Shown piece after piece: positions 25,321 through 36,361 of a stretch of DNA of 64,000 bases. Every line of letters starts with the position of its first letter. The stretch's first letter is position 1. The DNA is from Heterocephalus glaber (Eukaryota; Chordata; Mammalia; Rodentia; Bathyergidae), in contig NW_004624848.1 of assembly GCF_000247695.1 (NCBI RefSeq), forward strand, positions 5,387,752 to 5,451,751, in the 5' to 3' direction. The notes below the pieces were generated by a model. That model was given only the letters and a program-made list of their open reading frames with translations. It was not told the origin of the DNA and did no database searches. The position numbers and the translations under genes are program-made.

Positions 25321-26724
25321 AATATTGAAAAGCAGAAGCTGCTTTTCAGCTTAGTGGATTTTGAGCAGGTGGTGGATGGTATTCGAAGTACTGTGGCTGA
25401 GCATCTCTGGAAGCTGATGGTAGAAGAGTCAGATTTACTGGGTCAGCTGAAGATCATTAAAGACTTTTACCTTCTGGGATGAGGAGAACTGTTTCAGGCC
25501 TTCATTGACACAGCTCAGCACATGTTAAAAATGCTGCCCATTGCAGTAACTGAGCATGATGTGAACGTGGCCTTTCAGCAGTCAGCGCACAAGGTATTGC
25601 TGGATGACGACAACCTTCTCCCTCTGTTGTACTTGACCATTGAGTTTCATGGGAAGGAGCATAAAGATGGCATTCAGGCAAGAGAAGGGCCTTCTCGGGA
25701 AACTTCCCCCCGGGAATCCCCTGCATCTGGCTGGGCAGCCCTGGGCCTTTCCTACAAAGTACAATGGCCTCTGCATATTCTTTTCACCCCAGCTGTGCTG
25801 GAGAAGTACAATGTTGTTTTCAAGTATTTGCTGAGTGTGCGCCGGGTCCAGGCTGAACTGCAGCACTGCTGGGCCTTGCAGATGCAGCGCAAGCACCTCA
25901 AGTCTACCCAGACCGACGCAGTTAAGTGGCGCCTTCAAAATCATATGGCATTCTTGGTGGATAATCTCCAGTACTATCTCCAGGTAGATGTGTTGGAGTC
26001 TCAGTTCTCACAGCTGCTTCATCAAATCAATTCTTCCCAAGACTTTGAAAGCATCCAACTGGCTCACGACCACTTCCTAAGCAACTTGTTGGCTCAGTCC
26101 TTTATCCTGCTGAAACCTGTATTTCATTGCCTGAATGAAATCCTAGATCTCTGTCACAGTTTCTGTTCCCTGGTCAATAAGAACCTGGGCCCACTGGATG
26201 AGTGTGGAGCTGCCCAGCTGAGCATTCTCATGAAGGGCTTTAGCCGCCAATCTTCACTCTGTTCAAGATTCTCTCCAGTGTTTGGAATCATCAGATCAAC
26301 TCAGATCTGGCCCAGCTACTGTTACAGCTAGATTATAATAAATACTACACCCAGGCTGGTGGGACTTTGGGCAGTTTTGGGATATGAAAATTTCTGCTTC
26401 CATAAACTGATAAAACAGTAATTTCCACCAGTTTCCACGTTTATAACAGAAGATTCACAACACTTAGCCACTCACCAAACACCGGTGCATGATGAGAAGG
26501 CTCTGCCCTTTCTCCTGGAAGCAACCCAGCAGTATAACCCTTCCCATCATTCCCATGGGACAGAAATGGATGATTGAAAGTCTCCTACCCTTAAGGATCT
26601 TCAGAACTGTGAATGTGAAGAATTTGGTCAGTAAGCCCCAGCCCTTTTAGACAAGTAAAAGGGCAACTCTACCTAATGACAATAAAAAGCATCTCCCTCA
26701 AAGAAAAAAAAAAAAGAAAGAAAA
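25321..26724 (+). pseudogene. TUBGCP4: Processed pseudogene of TUBGCP4 (gamma-tubulin complex component 4), 5'-truncated
   Basis: The intronless frame encodes the C-terminal part of GCP4, a subunit of the gamma-tubulin ring complex that nucleates microtubules at centrosomes. Starting near 25,327 it reads QKLLFSLVDFEQV, then AEHLWKLMVEESDLLGQLKI. It continues as FQQSAHKVLLDDDN, KVQWPLHILFTPAVLEKYN, RVQAELQHCWALQMQRKH and HFLSNLLAQSFILLKPVFHC, all in the C-terminal gamma-tubulin-binding region. About 350 of roughly 667 residues are covered. It is dead: an in-frame TGA at 25,480-25,482 replaces an arginine codon, and a one-base loss near 26,257 shifts the frame. After the shift the parental reading resumes to the stop at 26,385-26,387. 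A 3' UTR follows, with AATAAA at 26,681-26,686 and a decayed A-rich tail at 26,701-26,724. No introns plus a poly-A tail indicate L1-mediated retroposition. The longest surviving frame is 25,522-26,331. Confidence 0.92.
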
Positions 26725-27675
26725 CTGAATAATAGACTAAATTTGGAACATGAATGCAATGCATATCTATCTCACATGTGTATGCACCCATCCTATCGTA
26801 TGCTACCATGTGTTTCGTAGTGTAATATTAATGATACTGAATTGGATCCATTTAAGAAGGCTAAACAAATGCTCCCCCATGAGAAGCCATAGAGAGAAGA
26901 AACTGTGACTAAACAGGTAGAACAGGAAGGAAGGGAGGCCAGGGACTGCCACTGCACCTCATGATTTAATGCATATTCAGAATTTTTGCCTGAATCAAGC
27001 AGGGCTTTGTTTCACTTGGGATTCAGTCACAGAGCCACTGTAACACATGGAATAAGGTAGGGTTGGTGGAGTAAATCAGAAATTGAGGCTGTAAGACCAA
27101 CAGAGTCACCAAACCCGGAAAGGCGAGCTGCCCTGTAGGACAGGGGAGAGGGCGCTGTCCGGTCTGGAGGAGCTGATCCCAGGCCTCGCTGTCCAGCACC
27201 CTCACGGTTAATGTGGTGCTGGTTTAGCAAGGGTCCCAGCTGGGAGGAGAAGCCAGCCCAAGGTGGGGCAGAATGAGGACACCTGGCCTCCCTTCATCTC
27301 CTCCAGTGACAACATTCTGAAAATAATTGCTTCTGCTTCACTTCCAAATCCTGTACGTCTTGCAAATTTCTATTTTGGCTAAATCAAAACTGACAGCATA
27401 CGTAAGGAAGGGGATGTAAGGGAGTTTGAGTTCCATTCTAACCAAGGCTCAGGAACTTGCTATCAAGCCAGAGCGGCCTATCCCTTGCCAAATGGGGCTC
27501 CTTAGATACTTTTTTTAACGACACTCAACTTCCAAATAAAAGCAGTCGCAAAGTCAGGCCAGCCACTTCAGGGTGGATGACTTGAACAAGCGTGAGGCAG
27601 TTGTACCACTTTATCTCCTGTGAAGTCGATCCCCGTCACAGCCTTCTGTGAACTGAGCACTCTGTAAGCCTACTG
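26725..27675. other. Unassigned sequence
   Basis: Moderate-GC DNA with short open frames on both strands around 27,023-27,230 and no recognised domain. It could belong to an old LTR element continuing into the next entry, but I cannot show it. Confidence 0.35.
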
Positions 27676-27679
27676 CCAG

Positions 27680-27960
27680 TGACTATGGTAGAAAGGTAAC
27701 AGTCTGGGAATGCAAATACACACCCCCTGTTGTGTTTTTATGCTCACCTACTGCTACCTCTTCCATCATGGCCCAGTGGCTGACCCATTTATGAATAGTA
27801 GCTTGTTGTTCAGCAGTAGCTAGACTGACTTGGTAAGCATAATTCATGTTTCTGAGCCCAGCTTTAAACTCCATTCCTGCCATTATGGTCACTTTGTTCA
27901 TAATCCCTGATAAAGATCTTCTGCTCCTCATTGGTGACCATTTAGCTAGGGCTCAGATAT
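27680..27960 (-). mobile_element. Possible ERVL gag-like remnant
   Basis: The minus-strand frame at 27,683-27,931 (82 codons) contains GLRNMNYAYQVSLATAEQQA then WVSHWAMMEE. This reminded me of ERVL-type gag sequences, but the match is from memory and short. No start codon context, flanking LTR or pol sequence was identified. Treat as tentative; it could equally be chance. Confidence 0.25.
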
Positions 27961-28039
27961 CACCACACTACATGCCCATTGGACTCTTCTGAGTATATAC
28001 ACCTTTCCCGGACATCCTTATCCACAAATTTCTAAGTGA

Positions 28040-28040
28040 G

Positions 28041-28080
<40 letters not shown>
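28040..28080. repeat. (GT)n microsatellite
   Basis: An uninterrupted GT dinucleotide run of about 37 bases. Such runs are length-variable between individuals. Confidence 0.95.
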
Positions 28081-28941
28081 CAAGTTCCTGACCAGACAAG
28101 CCTAGAATTAGGGACTGATCCAATGCCCACTCAGATGTGTGTGTGTCTTTGACTCTATCCTTACAAAAACAAAACAGTGGCAGCAGTAACAACAACACAC
28201 ATCTTCTGTTTAAATTCCTGCTCACTGGCAATATTTCCTTTTAGCATTTTTCCTCTGGGTCATCCCAAAATACAGAAATTGCACTAATTTAATAGCCTTT
28301 GCATGGCAGCAGCACATTGGAATCTAGATATGATTTTTCCCCTCCTCATTCAGCTCATCATAGGGAATTCTCCTTGACACCAGAGATTCAGGTTGAGGGA
28401 CAGAAAGGAAACATGGCCCATCCTTAAAAACTACATTTTAGATTTTCATGTTTTCCATTATTTCATTCTAAAAGTGTAAGAAAATGTTACTTAATTTTAG
28501 TCCATGGAGATTACTTGGAACACTCCTTCCTCTGTTGTATCATTAGATCTTCAGTTAAACATACATGCTTACATAATTTTTCTCCAAACAGATTTTAATT
28601 TGTGTTAATTTTAACTAAATTTTGTTTAACAATATCTTTAGATTATCTTATGAGAGGGTTATTATTTCCATTTATATGCATGTGTTACAATAGATAAATA
28701 TGAGTACACACATATGTATGCATTCCCCAAAATTTGTGTCCTTCTGTGTGTTTCCATACATTTCTTCCAATAAATCAATGAATTCATTCCTTTTGCTGCT
28801 ATGGAATGTGCTTATTTATATGTTTATTTTAAGCTTGGTAAGACCGGACTTTCATTCATAAAGTTTGTTAGCAAATCAAATGTTGAAAAAAGACTTTCAG
28901 TGGTGTTCCAAGTTGTTGGGATATATAGTTATTGACTCAAC
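28081..28941. other. Unassigned AT-rich sequence
   Basis: No gene or recognised repeat seen. A second short GT run lies at 28,136-28,146. Confidence 0.35.
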
Positions 28942-29040
28942 TACTTTTTTTTTTTTTTTTTTTGGTATTAGGGATCAGAACTCAGGTCCTTGTGCTTGCG
29001 CAGCAGGCAGCAAAACCACTGAGCTAAATCCCCGGCCCTT
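28942..29040 (-). mobile_element. ID SINE, antisense
   Basis: A run of about 20 T (the complement of the A tail) is followed by GGTATTAGGGATCAGAACTC (B box side). The body ends CACTGAGCTAAATCCCCGGC (A box and head). Flanks TTGACTCAACTAC and TTGGGTCAGCTAT form an imperfect target duplication. Confidence 0.88.
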
Positions 29041-29638
29041 GGGTCAGCTATTTTAAACTCATTAGCTTTCAAGAAGTTGTAAGACCCAGGAGGCCCTACA
29101 TCTTGATTACTTCAGAATGCCACTCTGGTTGATAGTTCCCAGCTGGTTGAGATTCCTTCTTATTCTGCAGCCACATAACGTGCAGCTTGACCTACTCTTA
29201 GATCCCACCACATTTCTCCTAGATGAATGGTACAAAGGAATTCTGAAGGCACTGAAACGTTCAAGGAGAAACAATCATATGTGTGATTACTCCATATCCC
29301 CCTTGTTAATACACGTCTCTAAGCATGGATAAGGAGGGTAGGTCCCAAAGTGGGAGGATACATCCTAAGACCTCTGCACAAAGTGGTTGGTTTAGGGTGA
29401 TGCACATCTGGGAGGGAGCAAAAGAGATAAATAAATACGTTCTCCATTCTTGTAAATGGGGAGAATCAAAACTGACAGCTTCAGAGGTCATTACATTTAA
29501 AATAGGTGATTTTTTGCATTTTAAAAATTCTTGAGAATGTGTATTCTGTGCAGTTGTTTTAAATCTAATCATAGTGGGTGATACTTAAACCAAGAATATA
29601 ATTTCTTTAATAAGGACAACTAGTAAAGAAGCAATGTC
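29041..29638. other. Unassigned sequence
   Basis: Overlapping open frames at 29,117-29,332 (+), 29,306-29,572 (-) and 29,325-29,534 (+) show no domain. No recognised repeat. Confidence 0.35.
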
Positions 29639-29644
29639 TAAGGA

Positions 29645-29696
29645 TTCTCTCCTCTCTTCCTCCTCCTCCCTCCTCCTGCTCCTCCTTTTTCTTTCT

Positions 29697-29741
<45 letters not shown>

Positions 29742-29743
29742 TT
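29645..29743. repeat. Pyrimidine tract: (CCT)n then (CTTT)n
   Basis: About 100 bases of pure or nearly pure pyrimidine on the plus strand, CCT-rich on the left and a regular CTTT repeat of about ten units on the right. Polypurine/polypyrimidine tracts of this length can form triplex structures. Confidence 0.95.
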
Positions 29744-30859
29744 GCTAATAACCTAGGGCAGAAAAATTGCACCTATAAAATTCTATACTTATCATCTCTA
29801 TGATTTTAATATTAACTTTACTAATATATCTCATATTCACAATAGTGAAAAATAATAGAACGTAAAAAGATAAAGGGTGCTGTCTGCATGGATTGCTCAC
29901 CGCAGCTTTATAAGCTGTCTGCTTATGTGCACATGTTCCTACAAATCATGAGCAGCAAGGATGACATGGGAAAAGAAGCTGAAGGATATTAAAAATTCAT
30001 GTGGTGAATCCAAGCTTAGATCAGAGTGTCTGGAAGCATTCAAACCTGAGAAAGCACATTGTACATTGGCCATTTCTTACCTCTGCTCAGTTGGTATTTT
30101 TCAACAGATATGTCTTTATTTCATTTTAAATACTCAGTGGCTTATTCAAATGTTACTTATTTTCTTGTTGGTCATTACTTTTACAGTCACTTGTCACTTG
30201 GAGAAAATGCTATGGAAAAAACATCATCAGGTTACGTAGTCAAAGGAATGCAGGTATCCCTCTAGGCAATCTTATTTTGAATTTAATTTACATGCAATTT
30301 AATATTATACAACTAGCTGGAAGGTATATTTATACATTCCAAAGAGATTTGAAGGGGAGGAAAAAGACAAAGCAATATTCAGTACTTGAAAAAGAGACAT
30401 AATAGGTGTCACAATGTATCATTTTCCCCTCACCTGTAAACATGAGCCTCAAACAATCTGAGTCTCCAGTAACACTTGTGGTGAAGAGGGTAGTAAGAGC
30501 CACAAAGGAAATCATTTAAAATTTTCCTACTTAAACATAACCATGTGTCCTCCTTATTTTTAATCTTTAAAAGCTTTTTGAAATTAAATAACTCTAAAGA
30601 TATTGGAATATCGTGTCACATTTCCAGGTGAAAATACTCAGTGTTATTTTTACAGACGGAATATGTCAATAGGAAGTTGCCAAATTCATCCAAGGCACAA
30701 GTGTGAGTAAAAACTGCAGTAAGAAGATTTAGTCTTCCGTGGGAGTGAGGAAATCATGATAAAATACTAGGATGTTGATAACTGGATTAATTACTGTGAA
30801 ATGCATTTTTATAAAATAATCCAGATTGTTTAATTTCTCTATTCTCCTAGGTTCTGATT
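29744..30859. other. Unassigned AT-rich sequence
   Basis: No gene recognised. Open frames at 29,961-30,239 and 30,330-30,515 are short and without domains. Confidence 0.35.
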
Positions 30860-31907
30860 ATAATTACTAGCACACATTAATTGTACAAAACCATGGGCTT
30901 CATTGTGACAGTTCCATATACGCATATAACGTGTGTTGGCCATAACCCTTTCTCATTACCCCTTTTTCTCTGACCATATCCCTTTCACCTGGTCCCCTTT
31001 CCCTTCCTTAATAATCATTCTTTTTGGTACCAGGGATCAAACTCAGGACCTTGTGCTAAATCCCCAGCTACCCCTAATGATCTTGTTTCTAAGTTCATGC
31101 TGTCTTATTTTCTAGATTACTCATATGACAGAATATTATATATATTACATACTTGTGATTTTATTCTGTCTTATTTCACTTAACATGATGACCTCCAGTT
31201 CTGTCCATTTTCTTGCAGATGGCATGATTTTGTTCTTTGTGGCTGAATATTACTCCATTGTGTTCAATTGAGTATATGCACCACGTGTTTTTCCCCACTC
31301 ATCCACTAGTGGGCGTCTAGCTAACTAATAGCTTGGCTACTGTGAATTGTGTTACAATAAACGAAGGCATGGGGGTGTCTCTTTTGCATGCCATTCCTTC
31401 AGGTAAATACACAGGAATGGGTAAAGATGGATCATTTGGTAGCTCTGTTTTTAGGTTTTGGAAACCTTCATTCATTTACTCATACATTCCCACCAGTAGC
31501 GTTCAAGCTTTCCTTTTGTCCAGATCCTCACTGGCATTTGTTATTTTTGTTTCTCAATAACATTTACTCTAACTGAGGTGAGATGGGATTTCAGTGTGTT
31601 TTTGCTAGCATTTCCCTGGTGGCTAAAGATGCTGAGCGTCTTTCATATAATTGTTAACCATTTTCACCTCTTTTGAGAAGTGTCTGTTCAGTTCCTTTGC
31701 CCATTCATTTGTCGATTTATTATTTGGTGTCAAAGTTTTTCAAGTTTTTTATGTCATTAATTCTGGTCATTAATTCTCTATTCTCTATCCAATGAGTAGT
31801 TGACAAAGTTTTTCTCCAACTCTATATTCTGTCTCTTCATTGCTGATTATTTCCTTTACTGTGCAAAAGCTTTTGAATTTGATGTCTTCCCATATGTCAA
31901 TTCTTGC
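30860..31907 (-). mobile_element. L1 3' end (ORF2 C-terminus and 3' UTR), antisense
   Basis: From left to right the plus strand gives the complement of an L1 3' UTR, and then the complement of ORF2's C-terminal part: GGCTGAATATTACTCCATTG, GCTACTGTGAATTG, CAATAAACGAAGGCATGGGG and CTCACTGGCATTTG. It ends near 31,907 after TACTGTGCAAAAGCTTTTG. The order is that of a 5'-truncated L1. An ID fragment interrupts the 3' UTR part. Several indels break the frame. Confidence 0.8.
31016..31075 (-). mobile_element. ID SINE fragment with internal deletion
   Basis: GGTACCAGGGATCAAACTCA (B box side) joins CTTGTGCTAAATCCCCAGC (A box and head), with the middle of the ID body missing. It sits inside the L1 3' UTR, so it inserted after that L1. 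Confidence 0.75.
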
Positions 31908-33420
31908 CACTGGACTTGGGGGAGAGGTGAGTCCTGCTCCCTTCTGTGTCCCTGACTGGACACCCACTGCCCCGTGTCTTCGGGAGATTGTCTGCACCCG
32001 TCTGCAGTGCCACACCGGGACAACAACTGCCACTGAGACAGAGTAACGATGTTTGCTGTGGGACCCTGTGACTGGAAAGACCCCTGTGTGTAAAACCAGA
32101 AAGCTCTGGCATCACCTCCCAAGATGGTGTCCCACTTCAGCAGCCTCAGGATATGTTGGGAGGGCAGAGAATTTCTGTCTCCAGCCTATTTTACAGATCC
32201 ACAAACAGATGTGTTCTGCCTGCCTTTGTGCACATAACAATTGCTGTGTCCAGGATCTCTTCCTCTTTCTCTGTGGACCCTGACCACCACCATACACCAC
32301 TCTGCCAACCGCCCACACTGTGATCTCTCCAAGTCCCTGTCTGTTCCCTGGTGAACACAGCATCCCCATAGTCTCCAGTCCTCATGAGCAGTTTCTCACT
32401 GGTTGTTTGATTCGAAACAAACTGGGAAGCCAGATTGTGCCGGCTGCTGCTAATCCTCTTTCTCCCTGACTCTGAGAAAGTTAGAAGGACAAAAGTGTCT
32501 GTTTCGGAATATAAAGGGGGCATTTGTTTTAATTTGTTTGATGTCAACTATTATATACATGTTACTGTTTTAACAATGTTGAGGAGATGTCATGTGTGTG
32601 CCTTGGAGCAATTTCCCTCATGTTTCCCATGACTCCTATTAAACTTAAACACCTACAACACTGGGATGCTAGCCTTAACCTGAATCCTACACCTGGTTAA
32701 GAAAGAAAGACATTTTTATATTTTACACACACACAGTGTCTTTCTTGGTTTATTATGAAGCTTTTTTGTACAGTAATGAGGACATAGGACCATCAGGATA
32801 AACTTCATTGAATATTTTCAATGGAAGTTGGACTAAAAGAAAATGGGAGGGTGGGTGACAGTTTAAGAGTTTACCTATTGTTAGGATAGATGATGAGACA
32901 AATATGGGCAGTTTCTGCCTTCTCTAGGTTAAACTTGAATTATTAGATCATAACCAACTTTTAATATTTTAAAACCTTCCAACTTTATCTTGCAGCTAAC
33001 TTGCAGCAAAATTTGAAAGTTATGATGCTCTGATGGCCTCTGGATTGACTGTCTAAAGGCATCAGCTTTCAGATTAATAGAACTGCAAAACTCACAAATG
33101 CAGAAGCGACTGAACTGCAAACCCAAGAGAGGATGTGATTCCCTCAGTCTTCCACTCCAGATCCCTGGTTGGTGACCAGTTCCATGGAATAGGAAGCTGC
33201 TTTCACAGTAGTTTCACTTGTTTTTACTGTTTCAAACCTGGGCAAAGCACTGGTTTCTAAGCACTGTGCCCAGGTCTCCATAAACTTTTATTCTGACTTG
33301 TGGATGTGTATTGAGGATTTAACATGAAGTGTAATGATATTTCCACATTAAAAACATCAAGTTCCCAGAAAAACAGAAAGTCATTAAAATTTTCATTCTA
33401 TGTTTCAAAATGTTTAAAAA
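31908..33420. other. Unassigned GC-richer then AT-rich sequence
   Basis: 31,908-32,480 is GC-richer, begins abruptly where L1 homology stops, and has overlapping open frames on both strands. TGTGGGACCC at about 32,057 and its composition suggest an old LTR, but I found no ends or target duplication. 32,560-33,420 is AT-rich with nothing recognised. Confidence 0.3.
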
Positions 33421-33430
33421 GATAAAGTAA

Positions 33431-33535
33431 ATATATATATATTTGTTTAATAATTTTATTTTATTCATTTGCCACCAAGAAAATTTACCCAGAAACACAA
33501 ATCTTTTAATTATGGATTTGAATTACAAAGGTAAA
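33431..33535 (+). other. Candidate small exon-like block, unproven
   Basis: A T-rich tract ends in CATTTGCCACCAAG. It is followed by a 51-base open stretch ending CAAAG and then GTAAAG, an acceptor/donor-like pair bracketing codons for ENLPRNTNLLIMDLNYK. The phase does not join cleanly to the exon-like block at 34,071, so the two are not supported as one transcript. Chance is quite possible. Confidence 0.15.
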
Positions 33536-34070
33536 GAACTCCAAGTCAGTGGGACTAATGACATGTATAATGAGTGTTTTGAAAATATACTTATGATTTT
33601 GTTAAATAGTGATTTCCTAATTATAGTTCCAAATTGGACAAATACACTATTTATAAGTTTTTGTGCTTTGAGATTAAATTTTTTTGCTATGGCCTAAGTA
33701 GATTGAAAGTTTGATTAAATAGATTTAAGCAAAATAACAATTGATTGCATAATTACAACAACAAATTGATAATTTTGGTCAAAATATACATCTTTATGGA
33801 ACAACACCTTTTTGCATTTCTTGTACGCTTTTCTGTATTGAATATGAATTGATCTATACATTGAAATATTGTATATTATGTGCACTGAAAAGTAGGCATT
33901 CCCAATTGAATTTCACATACTAAAAATGTTTCACGTTTATGTTTAGGTACTAATTTGGTACTACACTACCATTTTGCTACTAATTAAAGAGTTGCACTAA
34001 CAATTCATTTTGATAGCATCTTTTCTTTCAAAATTACCTTTTATTTTAATTTTTCATGTATACTTTCCAG

Positions 34071-34371
34071 AAATAACACAAGCAATGCAAAGCTGAAGCA
34101 AAGTATCAATCTCCCTCAAAGCAAGACAGACTTTGGGGCTCCTCATCAGGATTTCATTTTCACAAGTCAAAGACAGGAACTGGAGACACTGCCAAAAAAC
34201 TTGGAAATTTTTCTTAAAATTCAGAACAGAGATACAAAGATTATGCTAGAGAAAAGCTTTTATCCTTGCAGTGGTGTTACTCAGAGTCCTCAAGAGAAAA
34301 ACAGAATAAAAACCACATTTACTTTTCCTCCTCACAGTCTTTATCTACCAGCTTTCCCTGGAAGCTCATGA
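34071..34371 (+). other. Candidate terminal exon, 99 open codons, unknown product
   Basis: A strong splice-acceptor-like motif (T-rich tract then TGTATACTTTCCAG ending at 34,070) is followed by a stop-free frame from 34,072 to a TGA at 34,369-34,371. Its composition is unlike the AT-rich shadows nearby. Peptides include SKTDFGAPHQDFIFTSQRQE and FYPCSGVTQSPQEKNRIKTT. I do not recognise a family and see no membrane segment or signal peptide. The frame also stays open upstream of the AG to about 34,014, so the acceptor is not proven by a stop. A possible AATAAA lies near 34,555. It may be a real last exon, a decayed one, or chance. Confidence 0.25.
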
Positions 34372-34630
34372 GAAGGAATAGAAACAGAACAGACATTGAA
34401 GCGAATAGATTGTGAACATTTTCTTATTCCGAATGATAAAAGCTTTAGGTTCATGTTGCATAAAGACAAAATTCACCAGTGCTGCATATGCTCACAAAGA
34501 AATGTACATTGAAAACAGAATTTAAGAATCAATGGGCACAAAATATTGCAGGTAATAATAAACAAATTTTAGCAGAAAATAATGGCTCCTTATTGCAAAA
34601 GAAATTATCACATCTTGGCAAGACGACATA

Positions 34631-34875
34631 CCATTGTACTTAAAGAAAAAGGGGTTGCAAGGTTCTGGGAATTCACTTGACTTCAGTTTCACCTTGGCAG
34701 CAGGCTGAGCTGTAGACCCAAAGTTGGTGCTAATAGACAACAAACACTGAGTCACGCTAGCGTTAAAGTAACAGTCCAGATCACTGTTTGTTGAGGTGTT
34801 GTTCATAAATACTACATGAACCACCTCATTCATCTGAGTCTTTGTTGTGAAGCATGATTTAGGTGATCTCAAATT
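34631..34875 (-). other. Candidate exon, about 80 codons, cysteine-containing, unknown product
   Basis: On the minus strand a TTTAG acceptor-like end is followed at once by an open frame (SPKSCFTTKTQMNEVVHVVF, then DLDCYFNASVTQCLLSIST and SSEFPEPCNPF). The block reaches a donor-like TACAATGGTATGT at about 34,630. The frame has an in-frame TAG directly upstream, which fits an exon starting there. Spaced cysteines and two N-glycosylation-like sites (NNTS, NASV) would suit an extracellular protein. The acceptor lacks a good pyrimidine tract. No family recognised. Confidence 0.25.
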
Positions 34876-35194
34876 CTAAACACTTCCTTATTTTCCTGTA
34901 AGCACTAAACCTACCTGAATATTACCCTACATGCAACTGTAAGCCTGGATCTGTTATTTAGAATCTTGAAAATGTGTGCACTTTCCAAACCTTCAGCAAC
35001 ACTCTTGTAATCAAATCAAATATAATGTTGGTATTTTACACAAGAAAGTGAAATAAATAAACATGACTTGCTAATCAGCTTGATCAGATTACTAGGTAAC
35101 ACGATTCTGTGTCTAAAGTGACCCCAAATAAAATCACTGGTTATTCCTCTATGCAAATTCATCAAGTGTAAATTAAACTCTTGCTAGAGGTGAT

Positions 35195-35350
35195 ATTTTA
35201 CAGCCTTCACTGTCCTTAGGATACAACACCAATTCTTCAGTCACTCTAGTAAGACAAACACACTTTTCAGTGAATCCATTGTTTAAACTCGATGAAAAGG
35301 CAAGTTTCTTTACACATTGCACTTCAAACATAAAAGACATTAAGGTGATT
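35195..35350 (-). other. Candidate upstream exon of the same minus-strand frame, unproven
   Basis: Within a 65-codon minus-strand frame (35,173-35,370), a possible acceptor TATGTTTGAAG precedes cysteine-containing codons (QCVKKLAFSS, EKCVCLTRVTEELVLYPKDS). A GTAAAA donor-like site follows at about 35,195. It could pair with the candidate exon at 34.63-34.87 kb, also on the minus strand. Evidence is only the open frame and weak splice motifs. Confidence 0.15.
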
Positions 35351-35370
35351 CTCTTTGGAAAAAATATCAT

Positions 35371-36360
35371 TATTTCTCATGTTTTTTAAAGCTTGTGCTA
35401 CCATCAGTGTGCATATGTAGCAATAAAGTTTAATGAGGAATTTAATTTAAATACTAAATACATGTGAATGTACTCTGATTGGTCATAATATTCATAATCC
35501 AGGTAGTCTTTATTACTTGCAACATTGCCATCTTGTCTAATTATAGAAACATACATTTGTCAAAAGCTATTTTGAGAATAAAAAGCAGAACCTTCAGTTG
35601 CCATAGTACCATATTAACATAGCAATTAATTTGTCTGAATACTGAAGCCCTCTCAATTATAGTCACAAAATATAGTCTATATTACCTTGCAGTAAAATAT
35701 TTATTAAATCTCTGATATGTATCAATATAATAAAGTAAATTTAATTATCTCTAGTTTGTAGATGAGGTGATCCAGAACATGAGGCTAAGTTTGAGAAGAT
35801 TTACTTTATTATTATGTATTATTTACAGGGTCCAAACTGAGGTCTAATTCTAATAATCATGTATTTCCTACCACAGATGAATTAAAATTATGTATAAGAA
35901 AATGAGGTACAATAGACATACACAAAGGGGAAATCAAACTACTAAAGTGTTTTTTAAACAAGTATTTCCAAAATTTCACTATTTTTATGAAATGAATTTT
36001 TTCCCATGCTGAACACATGGGAAGACAGAGTCATGAGAAGAGCCTGGGAAGACTCTCTTCTGAAAAGGACTCTTTGAAGGGACTTGTGCCACCTCCTCCA
36101 GGTGACAGTGTGGCGAGAGCCCGTGTGCTGTGGGAGAGAACGGAAGAAAGGGATGATCCTGGACCAGAGTGCGCAGACGCGGAGGACACGCTCAGAACTA
36201 CTGCTACCTGGCGTAGCTCATGGAGCACGACTGTGCATACACGGTGTGTGCAGCTGACAAACGTGAGTCCAGTTTGAAATATCTCGCCTTTCCAGAGAAC
36301 TGGTCAAGAAATATGGTGAATGTTTAAATTAAGAAAAAATATATTACAATAGAAGACTCA
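35371..36360. other. Unassigned sequence; possible MIR at 35,740-35,810
   Basis: AT-rich. TTATCTCTAGTTTGTAGATG then AGGTGATCC and ATGAGGCTAAGT at 35,745-35,795 resembles the MIR 3' half. A GC-richer 86-codon open frame at 36,017-36,277 (KSLGRLSSEKDSLKGLVPPP) has no recognised domain and overlaps a minus-strand frame. Confidence 0.35.
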
Positions 36361-36361
36361 T

